A DNA stretch of 64,000 bases from QHXW01 sp035297145 (GTDB taxonomy: Bacteria > Acidobacteriota > Terriglobia > Bryobacterales > Bryobacteraceae). Position numbers and translations under genes: made by a program. This document shows, piece after piece, positions 33,821 to 42,585 of this stretch. The notes under the pieces are model-generated. The model was not told the DNA's origin. It made no database searches and saw nothing but the letters and a program-made list of their open reading frames with translations. The DNA lies in NCBI GenBank assembly GCA_035297145.1, contig DATGZN010000046.1, positions 1-64,000 on the forward strand, in the 5' to 3' direction. Position 1 is the first letter of the stretch, and every line of letters starts with the position of its first letter.

Positions 33821-34810
33821 TTACGCTCGGCGTCTCAACTGGCGGGTTAGAAAAATCAATCCCAAGCCACTGAACATCAATACCCCGGAACTGGGCTCGG
33901 GTACGGTTGCCCCACAGTTCGCTCCGAAGCAGCCGCCAGCGGGCGGGCTCAGCCGCAGAACTTCGTCGGTCTGCGATAAGAAAAGGGAGCCGTTTGGATC
34001 GAGGCTGACAAAATCGCCACGGCTGCCACCGGCGGCGATGAGGGTTTGGGCGTCCGTAGCAATATTGACCTCAACCACGGTGCCACCGTTTGTATTGACA
34101 AATATGTTGCCGGCCAGCTTACCCTCTCCGACAGCGGCGCCGTCCGGACCGTTTGCGATAGCGCCGGAATCGAAGACTTGCACGCCATCACTGATACGGA
34201 AACCAAGAATGTGGCCTCCGACCTCCGCATAGAGGATTTGCGCGGTCGTGTCTATGGTCAGCCCGTCGGCTACGACGGAAGCGAACAGAGTCGTCGTTCC
34301 CGTTGTCGGGTCCACGGAGAAGATGCCGGAGCTCACATTTGAGACGTAAAGCAGGCCGTTGGCAGCGTCGGCGGCCATACCAGTGGCAATGCCAATGCTC
34401 GCAACTGTGTGATTGAACGTGCCGTTATCATTCAATTGGAGTACCAGGCCGGGACCCTGATCGGTCATGTAAATCTTGCCGCCTATTGACGCGAGATCCG
34501 CAGGGCCATTAGAACCATAACCAGTGACGGGCGTCACAGAGCCGGCGTGCTGTCCATCGGTATCGGTCGGGAACAGGTATACATTGCCCGGATAGTCCGC
34601 AACCATCACACCTCCACTTTTCGGAAAGGCGACGCCGAGCGGGCCGCAGCAAAATCCGGTAGTGGGGAAGCCATCGGCGAAAGTCGAAAGGGTGAACCCG
34701 GCGGTGGTACCGGCCGGAGTCAAGAGCATGCTTGCGCGCGCTGAATCAATGGTGAAAACGAGAAGCGCAAGAACAAGCATCATGGAACCAGAATAGTGAC
34801 GTCGTTGCAT
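33821..34810 (-). CDS. PEP-CTERM sorted secreted beta-propeller-like protein
   Basis: A signal peptide is followed by repeats of propeller type (GVAFPKSGGVMVADYPGNVY, ASIGGKIYMTDQGPG, GMAADAANGLLYVSN, LDPNGSLFLSQTDEVLRL). The C-terminus has VPEPSSGVLMFSGLGLIF and a basic end LTRQLRRRA, the PEP-CTERM sorting tag processed by exosortase. No exosortase gene is in the window. It is typical of proteins tied to extracellular matrix formation. A 410-bp upstream region with repeated GTAC motifs may regulate it. Confidence 0.85.
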   Translation of the reverse strand: MQRRHYSGSMMLVLALLVFTIDSARASMLLTPAGTTAGFTLSTFADGFPTTGFCCGPLGVAFPKSGGVMVADYPGNVYLFPTDTDGQHAGSVTPVTGYGSNGPADLASIGGKIYMTDQGPGLVLQLNDNGTFNHTVASIGIATGMAADAANGLLYVSNVSSGIFSVDPTTGTTTLFASVVADGLTIDTTAQILYAEVGGHILGFRISDGVQVFDSGAIANGPDGAAVGEGKLAGNIFVNTNGGTVVEVNIATDAQTLIAAGGSRGDFVSLDPNGSLFLSQTDEVLRLSPPAGGCFGANCGATVPEPSSGVLMFSGLGLIFLTRQLRRRA

Positions 34811-35220
34811 GAGTAGAGTCTCCGGTGAAGTTTGTTCAATAACCTAATTAGACGGCTGAAAGGCAATTGTATACAGTGTTCACCTATTTGTGACCACCTG
34901 TCGTACAGCGCTTTTCGTGTTTTGTACCAGCGCTGTGTACCAGTACTACGGCTTGTGGTACCTAGTGGGAAGCCAGAATCTCGATGTAAGCCGAGGGCGG
35001 TGGATGTCAAGCGGGGAGGAGAGCCCCACTTAATGTCGTACGGGCAGGCGGCGCGGGGTTCCGGGGCCGCCGGGGTCTAGGAGGGCGGCGATGGCGATGA
35101 GCAGCACCAAAGCTACAAGGGCTATGTCGGGGTCGAGCATCCGTGGGCTTAAGGGTGAGGTTAGCAAGCGACGTTCCGGCATAACAACGGACTGCGGGAA
35201 AGCGAGTTCCGGTACTGTAC
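34811..35220. promoter_or_regulatory. 410-bp gap upstream of the PEP-CTERM gene with clustered GTAC motifs
   Basis: No convincing gene is present. GTAC occurs at 34903, 34924, 34937, 34943 and 34958. Two copies of TGTACCAG start at 34923 and 34936, GTACAGCGC and GTACCAGCGC recur 21 bp apart, and GGTACC is palindromic. The cluster sits about 95-150 bp ahead of the PEP-CTERM start on its strand and looks like an array of activator sites. The rest of the gap (35030-35220) shows only weak reading frames. No sigma-factor boxes could be fixed. Confidence 0.4.
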
Positions 35221-36903
35221 CTAGACCTCGTTGCGGCGGAAGCGGTCGATCAGATGGTCGCAGGCGCGAACGGTGATCGCCATCATGGTCAGCGTGGGGT
35301 TCTGGCAGCCCGAGGAAACGAAACAGGCGCCGTCCATCGAAAAGACGTTTGGCACGTCGTGCAATTGGCACCAGGGGTTGGTGACGGACGCTTTCGGATC
35401 GGTGCCCATGCGCGCGGTGCCGAGTTCATGGATGGCCATGCCGGGCTCGGCGACACGGGTACTGATCTGGATATTGCGGGCGCCGCAGGCCTCCAACATC
35501 TCCGCGGCGGCCACGGCGGAGTCTTCCATCATGGTCTTCTCGTTGTCGCGATGCGTCATGCTGACGTGAAGCGCGGGAATGCCCCAGGCGTCCTTGAGAT
35601 CAGGATCGATGGACACGAAGTTGTCGTTGTAGGCTAACGACTCGCCGAATGCGCCGAGGTTGATGCCATAGCTCCCGCGCAGGACGGCTTGTTTATATCC
35701 AGCGCCAAAACCGGGTGCGCCGAAATCGAACTGGGGGCCGGCGCCGCCCTGGTAACCGTAGCCACGGATGAAACCCTTATGCTGCGGGCCGTTGAGCAGG
35801 TTGCGAAAGCGAATGACGTAGATACCGTTGGCGCGATGCGGTCCGTTCACCGAGGGCTTTTCGTCGAAGCCGGACAACTTACCGGTGGCGGCGCCGCCGG
35901 TGGCGTGATCCATCAAGCCGCGGCCGAGGAGTCCGCTGGAGTTGCCCAATCCGGGGCTTGCTTCGCGCGTGGTGGAGTTCAGAAGAATGCGCGTGGATTC
36001 CAGTGCCTGGGCGCACAAGATGACGGTCTTGCCTTTGACCTCCCGGGTCTGGTGGGTGACGCGATCGACAAATGTCACACCGGCGGCGCGATTTTCCGCT
36101 TTCACGAGATTGACGTGCGCCACAACGGCGTTAGGGACGAGTGTGCATTTGCCGGTCTTGAGCGCGTCCTTGACCGTAGTGAAGGGACTGCTGAAGTAAG
36201 AATAGGTGACGCAGCCGCGCTCACACGGTCCGCAATAGTGACAGGCCGCGCGCCCGTTGTGATTTTTCGTGAGCATGGCGACGCGTCCGATGGTCACGGT
36301 GTGGCCGAATGCCTTCTTCACCTGCTCGCGCATGTGCTGTTCTCCGCAAGTCATGGCCATGGGCGGCAGAAAGTGGCCGTCGGGAAGCGCGGGGTTGCTT
36401 TCGGCGGCTCCGCTGATGCCGACGTAATCTTCAACGATGTCGTAGAACGGGGCGAGGTCGGCATAGGAGATGGGCCAGTCCTGGCCATAGCCATCATGGC
36501 TGTAGGCTTTGAAATCGAGATCGCTGAGCCGGTAGCTTTGGCGACCCCAGACCAGGGTCCTGCCACCGACAATGCGCAGGCGCTGCCAGGTGAACGGCTT
36601 GTCCTTGGGCGTGCTGTAGGGATTTTCGAGGTCGTTAACGAACCAATCGTAGTTGTACTCCATGCAGGCGTAGCATTGCTTCTGCACGGGCCGTGTTTTG
36701 ACGATCTCGGGGGACATGTCGCGGAAGTGAAGCTTGTAGCCGGGCATGTGCTCGGTGAATTCGGCGGGCGAAACGTTGCGGCCGGCTTCGAGTAGAGCGA
36801 CGGTTAATCCGGCTTCGGAAAGGCGCTTGGCGGCCCAGCCGCCGGTGGCTCCGGAGCCAACCACGATGGCGTCGAAAGTTTGAGAAAGATCCGGGTCGGG
36901 CAT
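35221..36903 (-). CDS. GMC-family oxidoreductase, catalytic subunit
   Basis: The 560-residue flavoprotein has DAIVVGSGATGGWAAKRL (FAD dinucleotide fold), GGRTLVWGRQSYR and a C-terminal MAIHELGTARMG with NVFSMDGACFVSSGCQNPTL, the catalytic histidine region and second GMC signature. Between residues about 225 and 240 it has CHYCGPCERGC, a Cys pattern resembling a metal or Fe-S site and not present in classical GMC enzymes. It follows its small subunit by 9 bp. Related pairs oxidise sugars or alcohols at the periplasmic face; substrate unknown. Confidence 0.9.
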   Translation of the reverse strand: MPDPDLSQTFDAIVVGSGATGGWAAKRLSEAGLTVALLEAGRNVSPAEFTEHMPGYKLHFRDMSPEIVKTRPVQKQCYACMEYNYDWFVNDLENPYSTPKDKPFTWQRLRIVGGRTLVWGRQSYRLSDLDFKAYSHDGYGQDWPISYADLAPFYDIVEDYVGISGAAESNPALPDGHFLPPMAMTCGEQHMREQVKKAFGHTVTIGRVAMLTKNHNGRAACHYCGPCERGCVTYSYFSSPFTTVKDALKTGKCTLVPNAVVAHVNLVKAENRAAGVTFVDRVTHQTREVKGKTVILCAQALESTRILLNSTTREASPGLGNSSGLLGRGLMDHATGGAATGKLSGFDEKPSVNGPHRANGIYVIRFRNLLNGPQHKGFIRGYGYQGGAGPQFDFGAPGFGAGYKQAVLRGSYGINLGAFGESLAYNDNFVSIDPDLKDAWGIPALHVSMTHRDNEKTMMEDSAVAAAEMLEACGARNIQISTRVAEPGMAIHELGTARMGTDPKASVTNPWCQLHDVPNVFSMDGACFVSSGCQNPTLTMMAITVRACDHLIDRFRRNEV

Positions 36904-36912
36904 AGCGCGTGT

Positions 36913-37485
36913 TTATCCTTGTTTGGTGACACAACCGGTCGGGGTGCCATGTGGGGCCTCGCCATTCCAGCCAAGCGCCTTCATGCCGGCTTCGGAACTG
37001 TAAAAGGCGCGGGCGATCCAGTCTTTGAGTTTCTGGAAGTGACTGTGCCCGGTGGAGTCACCTGTTTTCCCTTCGCCCCAGGAGTCAAGCGAATCGGGAT
37101 ATGCGAGGAGTTCGAGAAATTCAATTTGTGATTCGTGGGGAATGTAAATGAAGGCGGCGCCGAAGCGGGTTCTGGATTCGCCATCGAGGTAAGCCAGGCT
37201 GTTGAGGAAGGACTGCTGGGTATCATGCGTTTCCGCGGCGAGCAACAGATCGATAAAGCGATTGGCCAGGGCGGTCTTGGCGCCGGGGGTGTCGGTTTCC
37301 GGGATGATGAGATCGCTCAGGACGATGAGAGTTTGGTTCTGGTGATCGCTCAGGAAGGTGGGCTTCCAATCGGATTGCGCCAGTTGCTTGGACTCGTCGT
37401 AATTGGCTGGGAATTCGCGCGCGGTAGCGGCGGTGGCGCCGATGGCTCCGAGGAAAGAATTGCGCAAGAGCTGGCGGCGGTTCAC
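36913..37485 (-). CDS. Gluconate 2-dehydrogenase subunit 3 family protein (Tat-exported partner of GMC enzyme)
   Basis: The 190-residue protein starts with a twin-arginine signal (NRRQLLRNSFLGAIGATA) and has the family core LSDHQNQTLIVLSDLIIPET, SFLNSLAYLDGESRTRFGAAF and HSHFQKLKDWIARAFYSSEAG, LGWNGE near the end. In this family the small subunit carries the Tat signal for the catalytic GMC partner, which has none. It is first gene of a two-gene operon. No cytochrome subunit is adjacent. Confidence 0.87.
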   Translation of the reverse strand: MNRRQLLRNSFLGAIGATAATAREFPANYDESKQLAQSDWKPTFLSDHQNQTLIVLSDLIIPETDTPGAKTALANRFIDLLLAAETHDTQQSFLNSLAYLDGESRTRFGAAFIYIPHESQIEFLELLAYPDSLDSWGEGKTGDSTGHSHFQKLKDWIARAFYSSEAGMKALGWNGEAPHGTPTGCVTKQG

Positions 37486-37532
37486 GGGGTGCTCCTGTTG
37501 GTGGACATAGTTTTTACTATAGACGCAACGGA

Positions 37533-37563
37533 GCGGCGAATGGACGCGAATAAACGCGAATGG
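37533..37563. repeat. Short GCGAAT-type repeat, copy 2
   Basis: GCGGCGAATGGACGCGAAT continues with AAACGCGAATGGA, three direct GCGAAT units spaced 9-10 bp. A similar array is at 20707-20736 on the other strand. It lies upstream of the amine oxidase and could be a protein binding array or a dispersed short repeat. Confidence 0.4.
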
Positions 37564-37616
37564 AGGCTTGTGATAAGCTCAACAATCTTCGCATGCGATT
37601 ACGAAAGAGAGTTTGG

Positions 37617-39557
37617 ATGTTTGGCTTGACGCGCATTGCGGTTGTTGCCGCTCTGGCTCCGATAGGCGTGGCCGAAGTGGCGCTACATCCGCTTGACGCT
37701 TTGACCTTTCAGGAGTACTGGACGGTTCTGGAGACCATGAAGACATCGGGCAAGCTCGACGCGGAGAGCCGCTTCGCGGGGATCAATTTGCACGAGCCGC
37801 CGAAAGGTGAAGTCTTGAGCTGGAAACCGGGCACCACTTTCCGGCGCGAGGCGCTGGCCATTGTTAAACAGGGGCGGCGGACGTTTGAGGGGATCGTGGA
37901 TATTGCCGGGCGGAAGGTCGTTTCCTGGAAAGAGGTGAAGGGCGTGGAGCCGGTGCTGATCGCGGACGAGACCGAGGGCGTTACGGAGCGATTGAAGGCC
38001 GACCCGCAGTGGCAAGCGGCGATACGCAAACGCGGCATCACGGATTTCGACACCGTGGACTGCGACGGCGATTCGCCCGGTTACTTTGACACGGCCGAGG
38101 AGAAGGGGCGCCGGCTGCAACGCGTGAAATGTTCGGTAAGAAACGCGAGCGGAGGGCATTCGATTGGGGGCCTGATCGCGTTGTGGGATTCGGAAGAGCA
38201 GAAACTGATTCGGATGATCGACACGGGCCCGGTGCCGATTCCTCCGGGCAACACGGAGTACGATTCGGGCACGATTCCGTCACGCGAGGTTCCAGGTCCG
38301 ATACTAGTCACGCAGCCGGTTCGCGGCTTTCGGACTGAGGGCAACGAAGTGAGCTGGCAAAACTGGCATTTTCACTTCCGGATCGATGCGAAGGCGGGCG
38401 TAGTGGTGACGAATGTGAGGTATCTCGATGGGGGAAAGGAGCGGCCGATTCTGTATGAAGGGTCGCTCGCGGAGGTTTTCGTTCCGTATCAGGACCCGGC
38501 CGAAGGCTGGTATCACACCACGTTCATCGACATGGGCGAGGGCAACACTTGGGGCGGCGTGGCGAGCACGCTCGCGCCGGGCGCGGATTGTCCGGATAAC
38601 GCGGTGTACTTCGATTCGGTGATTCCGACCTCACACGGAACACCGCAGCGGCGGGCGCGCACGGCGTGCCTGTTTGAGCGCGAGGCGGGAGATCTTGCGT
38701 GGCGGCATAGCACCATCGGGCTGTTTACTGAGAGCCGACGGCGGCGCGACCTGGTGCTGCGGATGATCACGACGTTCGGCAACTATGATTACGCGGTGGA
38801 CTGGACGTTCGAGCAGAACGGCACGATCAAGATTGGCGTGGGAGCGACGGGGTCCGTGGAAGTGAAGGCGGTGGGCAGCCGGACCGCGGCGGAGGATCGC
38901 GACGGGAAAGACGGGCGCTACGGACACTTCGTGGCGGACAACACGGTGGGGGTGAATCACGACCACTTCTTCTCATTCCGGCTCGATTTGGATGTGGATG
39001 GGACGGAGAACAGCTTCGTCAAGGAGGAGATGAAGACGGAGCGGCTACCGGACAGCAATCCGCGCAAGAGCGTGTGGGTAGCGGAGCAGAAGGTGGCGAA
39101 GACGGAAAGCGACGCGCAGCTCACAATGATGATGGAGCATCCGGCGCTGTGGCGCGTGATCAATCCGAACGTGAAGGGGCCTCTGGGATATCCGGTGGGT
39201 TACGAGATTGCGGCGGGCCACAACGCTGTGTCGCTGATGGTGGATGATGACTGGCCGCAGAAGCGCGCGGGCTTCATCCGGCACAACTTGTGGGTGACGC
39301 CGTATCGCGAAGATGAGCGCTATCCGGCGGGTGACTATCCGACGCAGAGCCACGGCGGTGACGGGCTGCCGGCGTGGACCAAGGGGAACCGGCCGATCGA
39401 GAACACGGACATCGTGGTGTGGTATACGCTGGGGTTTCACCACGTGCCGCGGCCGGAAGACTGGCCAATTATGCCGACAGCGTGGCACGAGTTCGAGCTG
39501 CGGCCGTTTGATTTCTTCGCGAGGAATCCGGCGGTGGATCTGCCGAGAGAGCATTAG
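37617..39557 (+). CDS. Copper-containing amine oxidase (TPQ type)
   Basis: The 646-residue protein (from ATG 37617) oxidises primary amines to aldehydes with O2, giving H2O2 and ammonia. Tyr390 in TFGNYDYAVDW is the residue that becomes topaquinone. Copper ligands are His448 and His450 in NHDHFFSFRLDLD and a His in GFHHVPRPEDWP (about 608). The proposed base lies in AVYFDSVIP. The N-terminus may hold a weak signal (GLTRIAVVAALAPIGVA), with alternative starts at 37593 and 37560. Amine oxidases of this size usually work outside or in the periplasm. Confidence 0.9.
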   Translation: MFGLTRIAVVAALAPIGVAEVALHPLDALTFQEYWTVLETMKTSGKLDAESRFAGINLHEPPKGEVLSWKPGTTFRREALAIVKQGRRTFEGIVDIAGRKVVSWKEVKGVEPVLIADETEGVTERLKADPQWQAAIRKRGITDFDTVDCDGDSPGYFDTAEEKGRRLQRVKCSVRNASGGHSIGGLIALWDSEEQKLIRMIDTGPVPIPPGNTEYDSGTIPSREVPGPILVTQPVRGFRTEGNEVSWQNWHFHFRIDAKAGVVVTNVRYLDGGKERPILYEGSLAEVFVPYQDPAEGWYHTTFIDMGEGNTWGGVASTLAPGADCPDNAVYFDSVIPTSHGTPQRRARTACLFEREAGDLAWRHSTIGLFTESRRRRDLVLRMITTFGNYDYAVDWTFEQNGTIKIGVGATGSVEVKAVGSRTAAEDRDGKDGRYGHFVADNTVGVNHDHFFSFRLDLDVDGTENSFVKEEMKTERLPDSNPRKSVWVAEQKVAKTESDAQLTMMMEHPALWRVINPNVKGPLGYPVGYEIAAGHNAVSLMVDDDWPQKRAGFIRHNLWVTPYREDERYPAGDYPTQSHGGDGLPAWTKGNRPIENTDIVVWYTLGFHHVPRPEDWPIMPTAWHEFELRPFDFFARNPAVDLPREH

Positions 39558-39566
39558 GCATTGGCA

Positions 39567-41000
39567 ATGACGAATCCGGCTACAAAAAAGATGACGTTCG
39601 GGCTCATTGTGGGAAACCGCGGCTTCTTTCCCGGCCATCTGGCGGACAGCGGGCGCAAGGAGATGATCGCGGCGATCGAGGGCGCGGGACACGGCGTGGT
39701 GGCGCTCGATCCGGCGGAATCGAGGCACGGTGCGGTCGAATCGCGTGAAGAAGCGCGGAAGTGCGCGGCGCGGTTTCGAGAACATCGGGATGCGATCGAT
39801 GGCGTGGTGTTGACACTACCAAACTTCGGCGACGAGCGCGCGATCGCGGACACGCTGCGCATGGCAGATCTGAACGTACCGGTGCTGGTGCAGGCTACCC
39901 CGGATACGCCGGCGCGCATGACGATTCGCGACCGGCGCGACAGCTTTTGCGGCAAGATGTCGGCGTGCAACAACCTTTCGCAGTACGGCATTCCATACTC
40001 GTTGACCACGCGCCACACGGAAACACCGGATTCGGAATTCTTCCGGAAGGATCTGGAGTGGTTCGCAGCGGTTTGCCGGGTAGTGCGAGGGCTGCGACGG
40101 CTGCGGATCGGCGCGATCGGGGCGCGGCCGGCGGCGTTCAACACCGTGCGCTACAGCGAAAAAATTCTGGAAGCGAACGGGATCTCAATCGAGACGATCG
40201 ATCTCTCCGAGATTTTGGGGCGCGTCGAACGGATGAAGGATACCGACGATGCCGCGCAGCAGAAACTGGCGGAGATCCGGCGCTATGTGCCGACAGGCGG
40301 CGTCCCCGATTCGGCGCTGCTCAAGATGGCGAAACTGGGCGCGGTGGTGGACGGCTGGATGCGGCAAACGGAGGTGGCCATCAGCGCGGTGCAATGCTGG
40401 ACCTCGATGGAAGAATACTTCGGCGTGGTCCCGTGCACGGTGATGAGCATGATGAGCAACAACCTGATGTCGAGCGCCTGCGAGGTGGACATTTGCGGCG
40501 TTATCGGGATGCATGCGCTGCAACTGGCGTCGGGAACGCCGAGCGCGCTGCTCGATTGGAACAACAATTACGGCGACGACCCGGACAAAGCGGTGTGCTT
40601 CCATTGCAGCAACCTGCCGAAGCACTTCTTCGCGGACGTGAAGATGGATTTTCAGGAGATTATCGCGGGGACGGTGGGCAAGGAGAACACGTTTGGAACC
40701 TGTGTGGGCCGGGTGAAGGCCAGTCCGATGAGCTTCGCGCGCTTCTCGACGAACGATCGCGAAGGCACGATTCGGGGCTACGTGGGCGAGGGAGCGTTTA
40801 CCAACGATTCGCTCGAGACATTCGGTGGAGCGGGCGTGGTGCAGATTCCGCGATTGCAGGGCCTGCTGCGCTACATTTGCGAGCAGGGTTTCGAACACCA
40901 CGTAGCGGCGAATCTCGCGACAGTCGGCGCTGCCGTGCACGAAGCCGCCACGCGATATCTCGGGTGGGGCATGTACTGGCACAAGGAACCGGGCTGCTGA
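39567..41000 (+). CDS. L-fucose/L-arabinose isomerase family protein
   Basis: The 477-residue protein has the FucI-type fold (COG2407-like): early VGNRGFFPGHLADSGRKEM, central DSFCGKMSACNNLSQYGIPY, CEVDICGVIGMHALQLASG, SALLDWNNNYGDDPDKAVCF and HCSNLPKHFF. The Glu, Asp and His residues in these blocks fit the Mn2+ site of the family. Followed by ribulokinase and epimerase genes, it most likely converts L-arabinose to L-ribulose, taking the place of classical AraA; L-fucose cannot be excluded. The ATG at 39567 is preferred to the TTG two codons earlier. Confidence 0.8.
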   Translation: MTNPATKKMTFGLIVGNRGFFPGHLADSGRKEMIAAIEGAGHGVVALDPAESRHGAVESREEARKCAARFREHRDAIDGVVLTLPNFGDERAIADTLRMADLNVPVLVQATPDTPARMTIRDRRDSFCGKMSACNNLSQYGIPYSLTTRHTETPDSEFFRKDLEWFAAVCRVVRGLRRLRIGAIGARPAAFNTVRYSEKILEANGISIETIDLSEILGRVERMKDTDDAAQQKLAEIRRYVPTGGVPDSALLKMAKLGAVVDGWMRQTEVAISAVQCWTSMEEYFGVVPCTVMSMMSNNLMSSACEVDICGVIGMHALQLASGTPSALLDWNNNYGDDPDKAVCFHCSNLPKHFFADVKMDFQEIIAGTVGKENTFGTCVGRVKASPMSFARFSTNDREGTIRGYVGEGAFTNDSLETFGGAGVVQIPRLQGLLRYICEQGFEHHVAANLATVGAAVHEAATRYLGWGMYWHKEPGC

Positions 41001-41001
41001 G

Positions 41002-42585
41002 GTGAGCGTTGTCGCGGGAGTAGATTTCGGCACACTCAGCGTGCGCGTGTCGATCTTCGACCATCAGAAAGGACGGCTTGGATCTGGTGTGGCGGTGTAT
41101 CCGCTGCTGCGGAAGAAAGAAGACCCGGACCATGCGACGCAGAAGCACGCGGATCACATGGAAGCGCTGGTCGCGGCCATGCACAAAGCGCTGGACGCGG
41201 CGGGAATTCGTGGCAGTGAGATCGCGGCGATCGCGCTGGATACAACCGGGTCGAGCGTAGTGCCGGTGAACCGAGCGCTCGAACCGCTGGATGATTATTA
41301 TCTCTGGTGCGATCATCGAGCCTGGAAAGAGGCGGCGGAGATCACGAGTGCGGCGAATGCGACCAAGCTGGAGGCGATCCGCTGGTGCGGCGGCGTGTAC
41401 TCGTCGGAGTGGGGATTTGCCAAGTTGCTGCACTGGCTGCGGAACAATCCAGCAAAGCGCGAGCGTATGGCGACGGCGCTCGAGCATTGCGACATGGTGG
41501 CGGCCACGTTATGCGGAATCACGGATGCGGCTGCGGTTCCGCGCAGCGTATGCGCCATGGGACACAAGTGGATGTGGAACCGGTCACTGGGCGGGTTTCC
41601 TCCGGATGAGTTCCTGACAAAAGTGGACTCGCTGCTGGGCGGAATCGGGCCGAGACTCGGCGGCCGGTATGCGACTTCGGATCAAATCGCGGGGCGGGTG
41701 AGCGCGGCGTGGGCGGATCGGCTGGGACTGTCGCCGGGCATTCCGATCCCCGTGGGCGCTTTTGATGCGCATTGGGACGCGATCGGCGCGGGGGTGCGGC
41801 TGGGTGATGTCGTGAATGTGATTGGGACATCCACCTGCATCATGGCGATCAGCGAGCAGCCGACGCTGGTGCCGGGAGTCTGTGGCGTGGTGCCGGGATC
41901 AATCCACCCCGGCTATACGGGGATCGAGGCCGGGCTCTCGGCGACTGGCGACATTTTCGAAGCGATCGCAAAGCGGGCGAACTCGACGGTGAGTGCCCTA
42001 TCGGAGGGGCTGGACCGATATCGTGCCGGTGAGACGGGACTGATGCGGGTCACCTGGGATAACGGGGACCGCACGGTGCTGGTGAATCCTGAGCTGAGCG
42101 GCGTTACGCTCGGTTGGCGACTCACGAATACGGCGCAGGATGAGCTTTTCGCGGCGATCGAAGGCACGGCGTTTCATACGCGCGTGATTCTGGAGCGCAT
42201 GGAAGAGCACGGCGTGCCAGTGAGCCGTATCATCAATGGCGGCGGCATCCCGCAGAAAAATGAAACGCTGAACGCCGTCTATGCCAACGTGATGAACAAA
42301 CCGATTCTGGTTCCGCAGGGCGATGTGACCAGCCTGGGATCGGCCATTTTTGCATTTCTGGCGGCGGGGACCTTCAAGAGCGTAGAAGAGGCACAGGGCG
42401 CGTTGTGCCCGAGCTACAAGACGGTGCAACCGGACGCGCGGAGCGCCGCGGTGTATCAGGAACTGTTCCCTATTTACCGGCGGCTTTATTTCGGCATGGG
42501 ACGGAAGAATGCGGAACCGGTCGAGATGGGCGGTGTGCTTCCGGCATTGCGGCGGATCGCGGCCGAGACGCGTGGGGCAGCATGA
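41002..42585 (+). CDS. araB: Ribulokinase-like FGGY carbohydrate kinase
   Basis: The 527-residue kinase has VAGVDFGTLSVRVSIFD at the N-terminus, WCDHRAWKEA, a substrate-binding PVGAFDAHWDAIGAGV and the ATP region VNVIGTSTCIM and RIINGGGIPQKN. This matches AraB-type L-ribulokinases. The start is GTG, one base after the isomerase stop. It would phosphorylate L-ribulose at position 5 for AraD. Confidence 0.88.
   Translation: MSVVAGVDFGTLSVRVSIFDHQKGRLGSGVAVYPLLRKKEDPDHATQKHADHMEALVAAMHKALDAAGIRGSEIAAIALDTTGSSVVPVNRALEPLDDYYLWCDHRAWKEAAEITSAANATKLEAIRWCGGVYSSEWGFAKLLHWLRNNPAKRERMATALEHCDMVAATLCGITDAAAVPRSVCAMGHKWMWNRSLGGFPPDEFLTKVDSLLGGIGPRLGGRYATSDQIAGRVSAAWADRLGLSPGIPIPVGAFDAHWDAIGAGVRLGDVVNVIGTSTCIMAISEQPTLVPGVCGVVPGSIHPGYTGIEAGLSATGDIFEAIAKRANSTVSALSEGLDRYRAGETGLMRVTWDNGDRTVLVNPELSGVTLGWRLTNTAQDELFAAIEGTAFHTRVILERMEEHGVPVSRIINGGGIPQKNETLNAVYANVMNKPILVPQGDVTSLGSAIFAFLAAGTFKSVEEAQGALCPSYKTVQPDARSAAVYQELFPIYRRLYFGMGRKNAEPVEMGGVLPALRRIAAETRGAA

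Noticed and set aside
34780..35010. Reverse 76-residue frame across the PEP-CTERM start and upstream gap
   Set aside because: It overlaps the real signal peptide region in another frame and has no recognisable domain.
35030..35140. Reverse-strand 36-residue hydrophobic frame (LDPDIALVALVLLIAIAALL)
   Set aside because: No ribosome binding site, no known family, and it lies in a gap where weak frames occur on both strands; could be chance.
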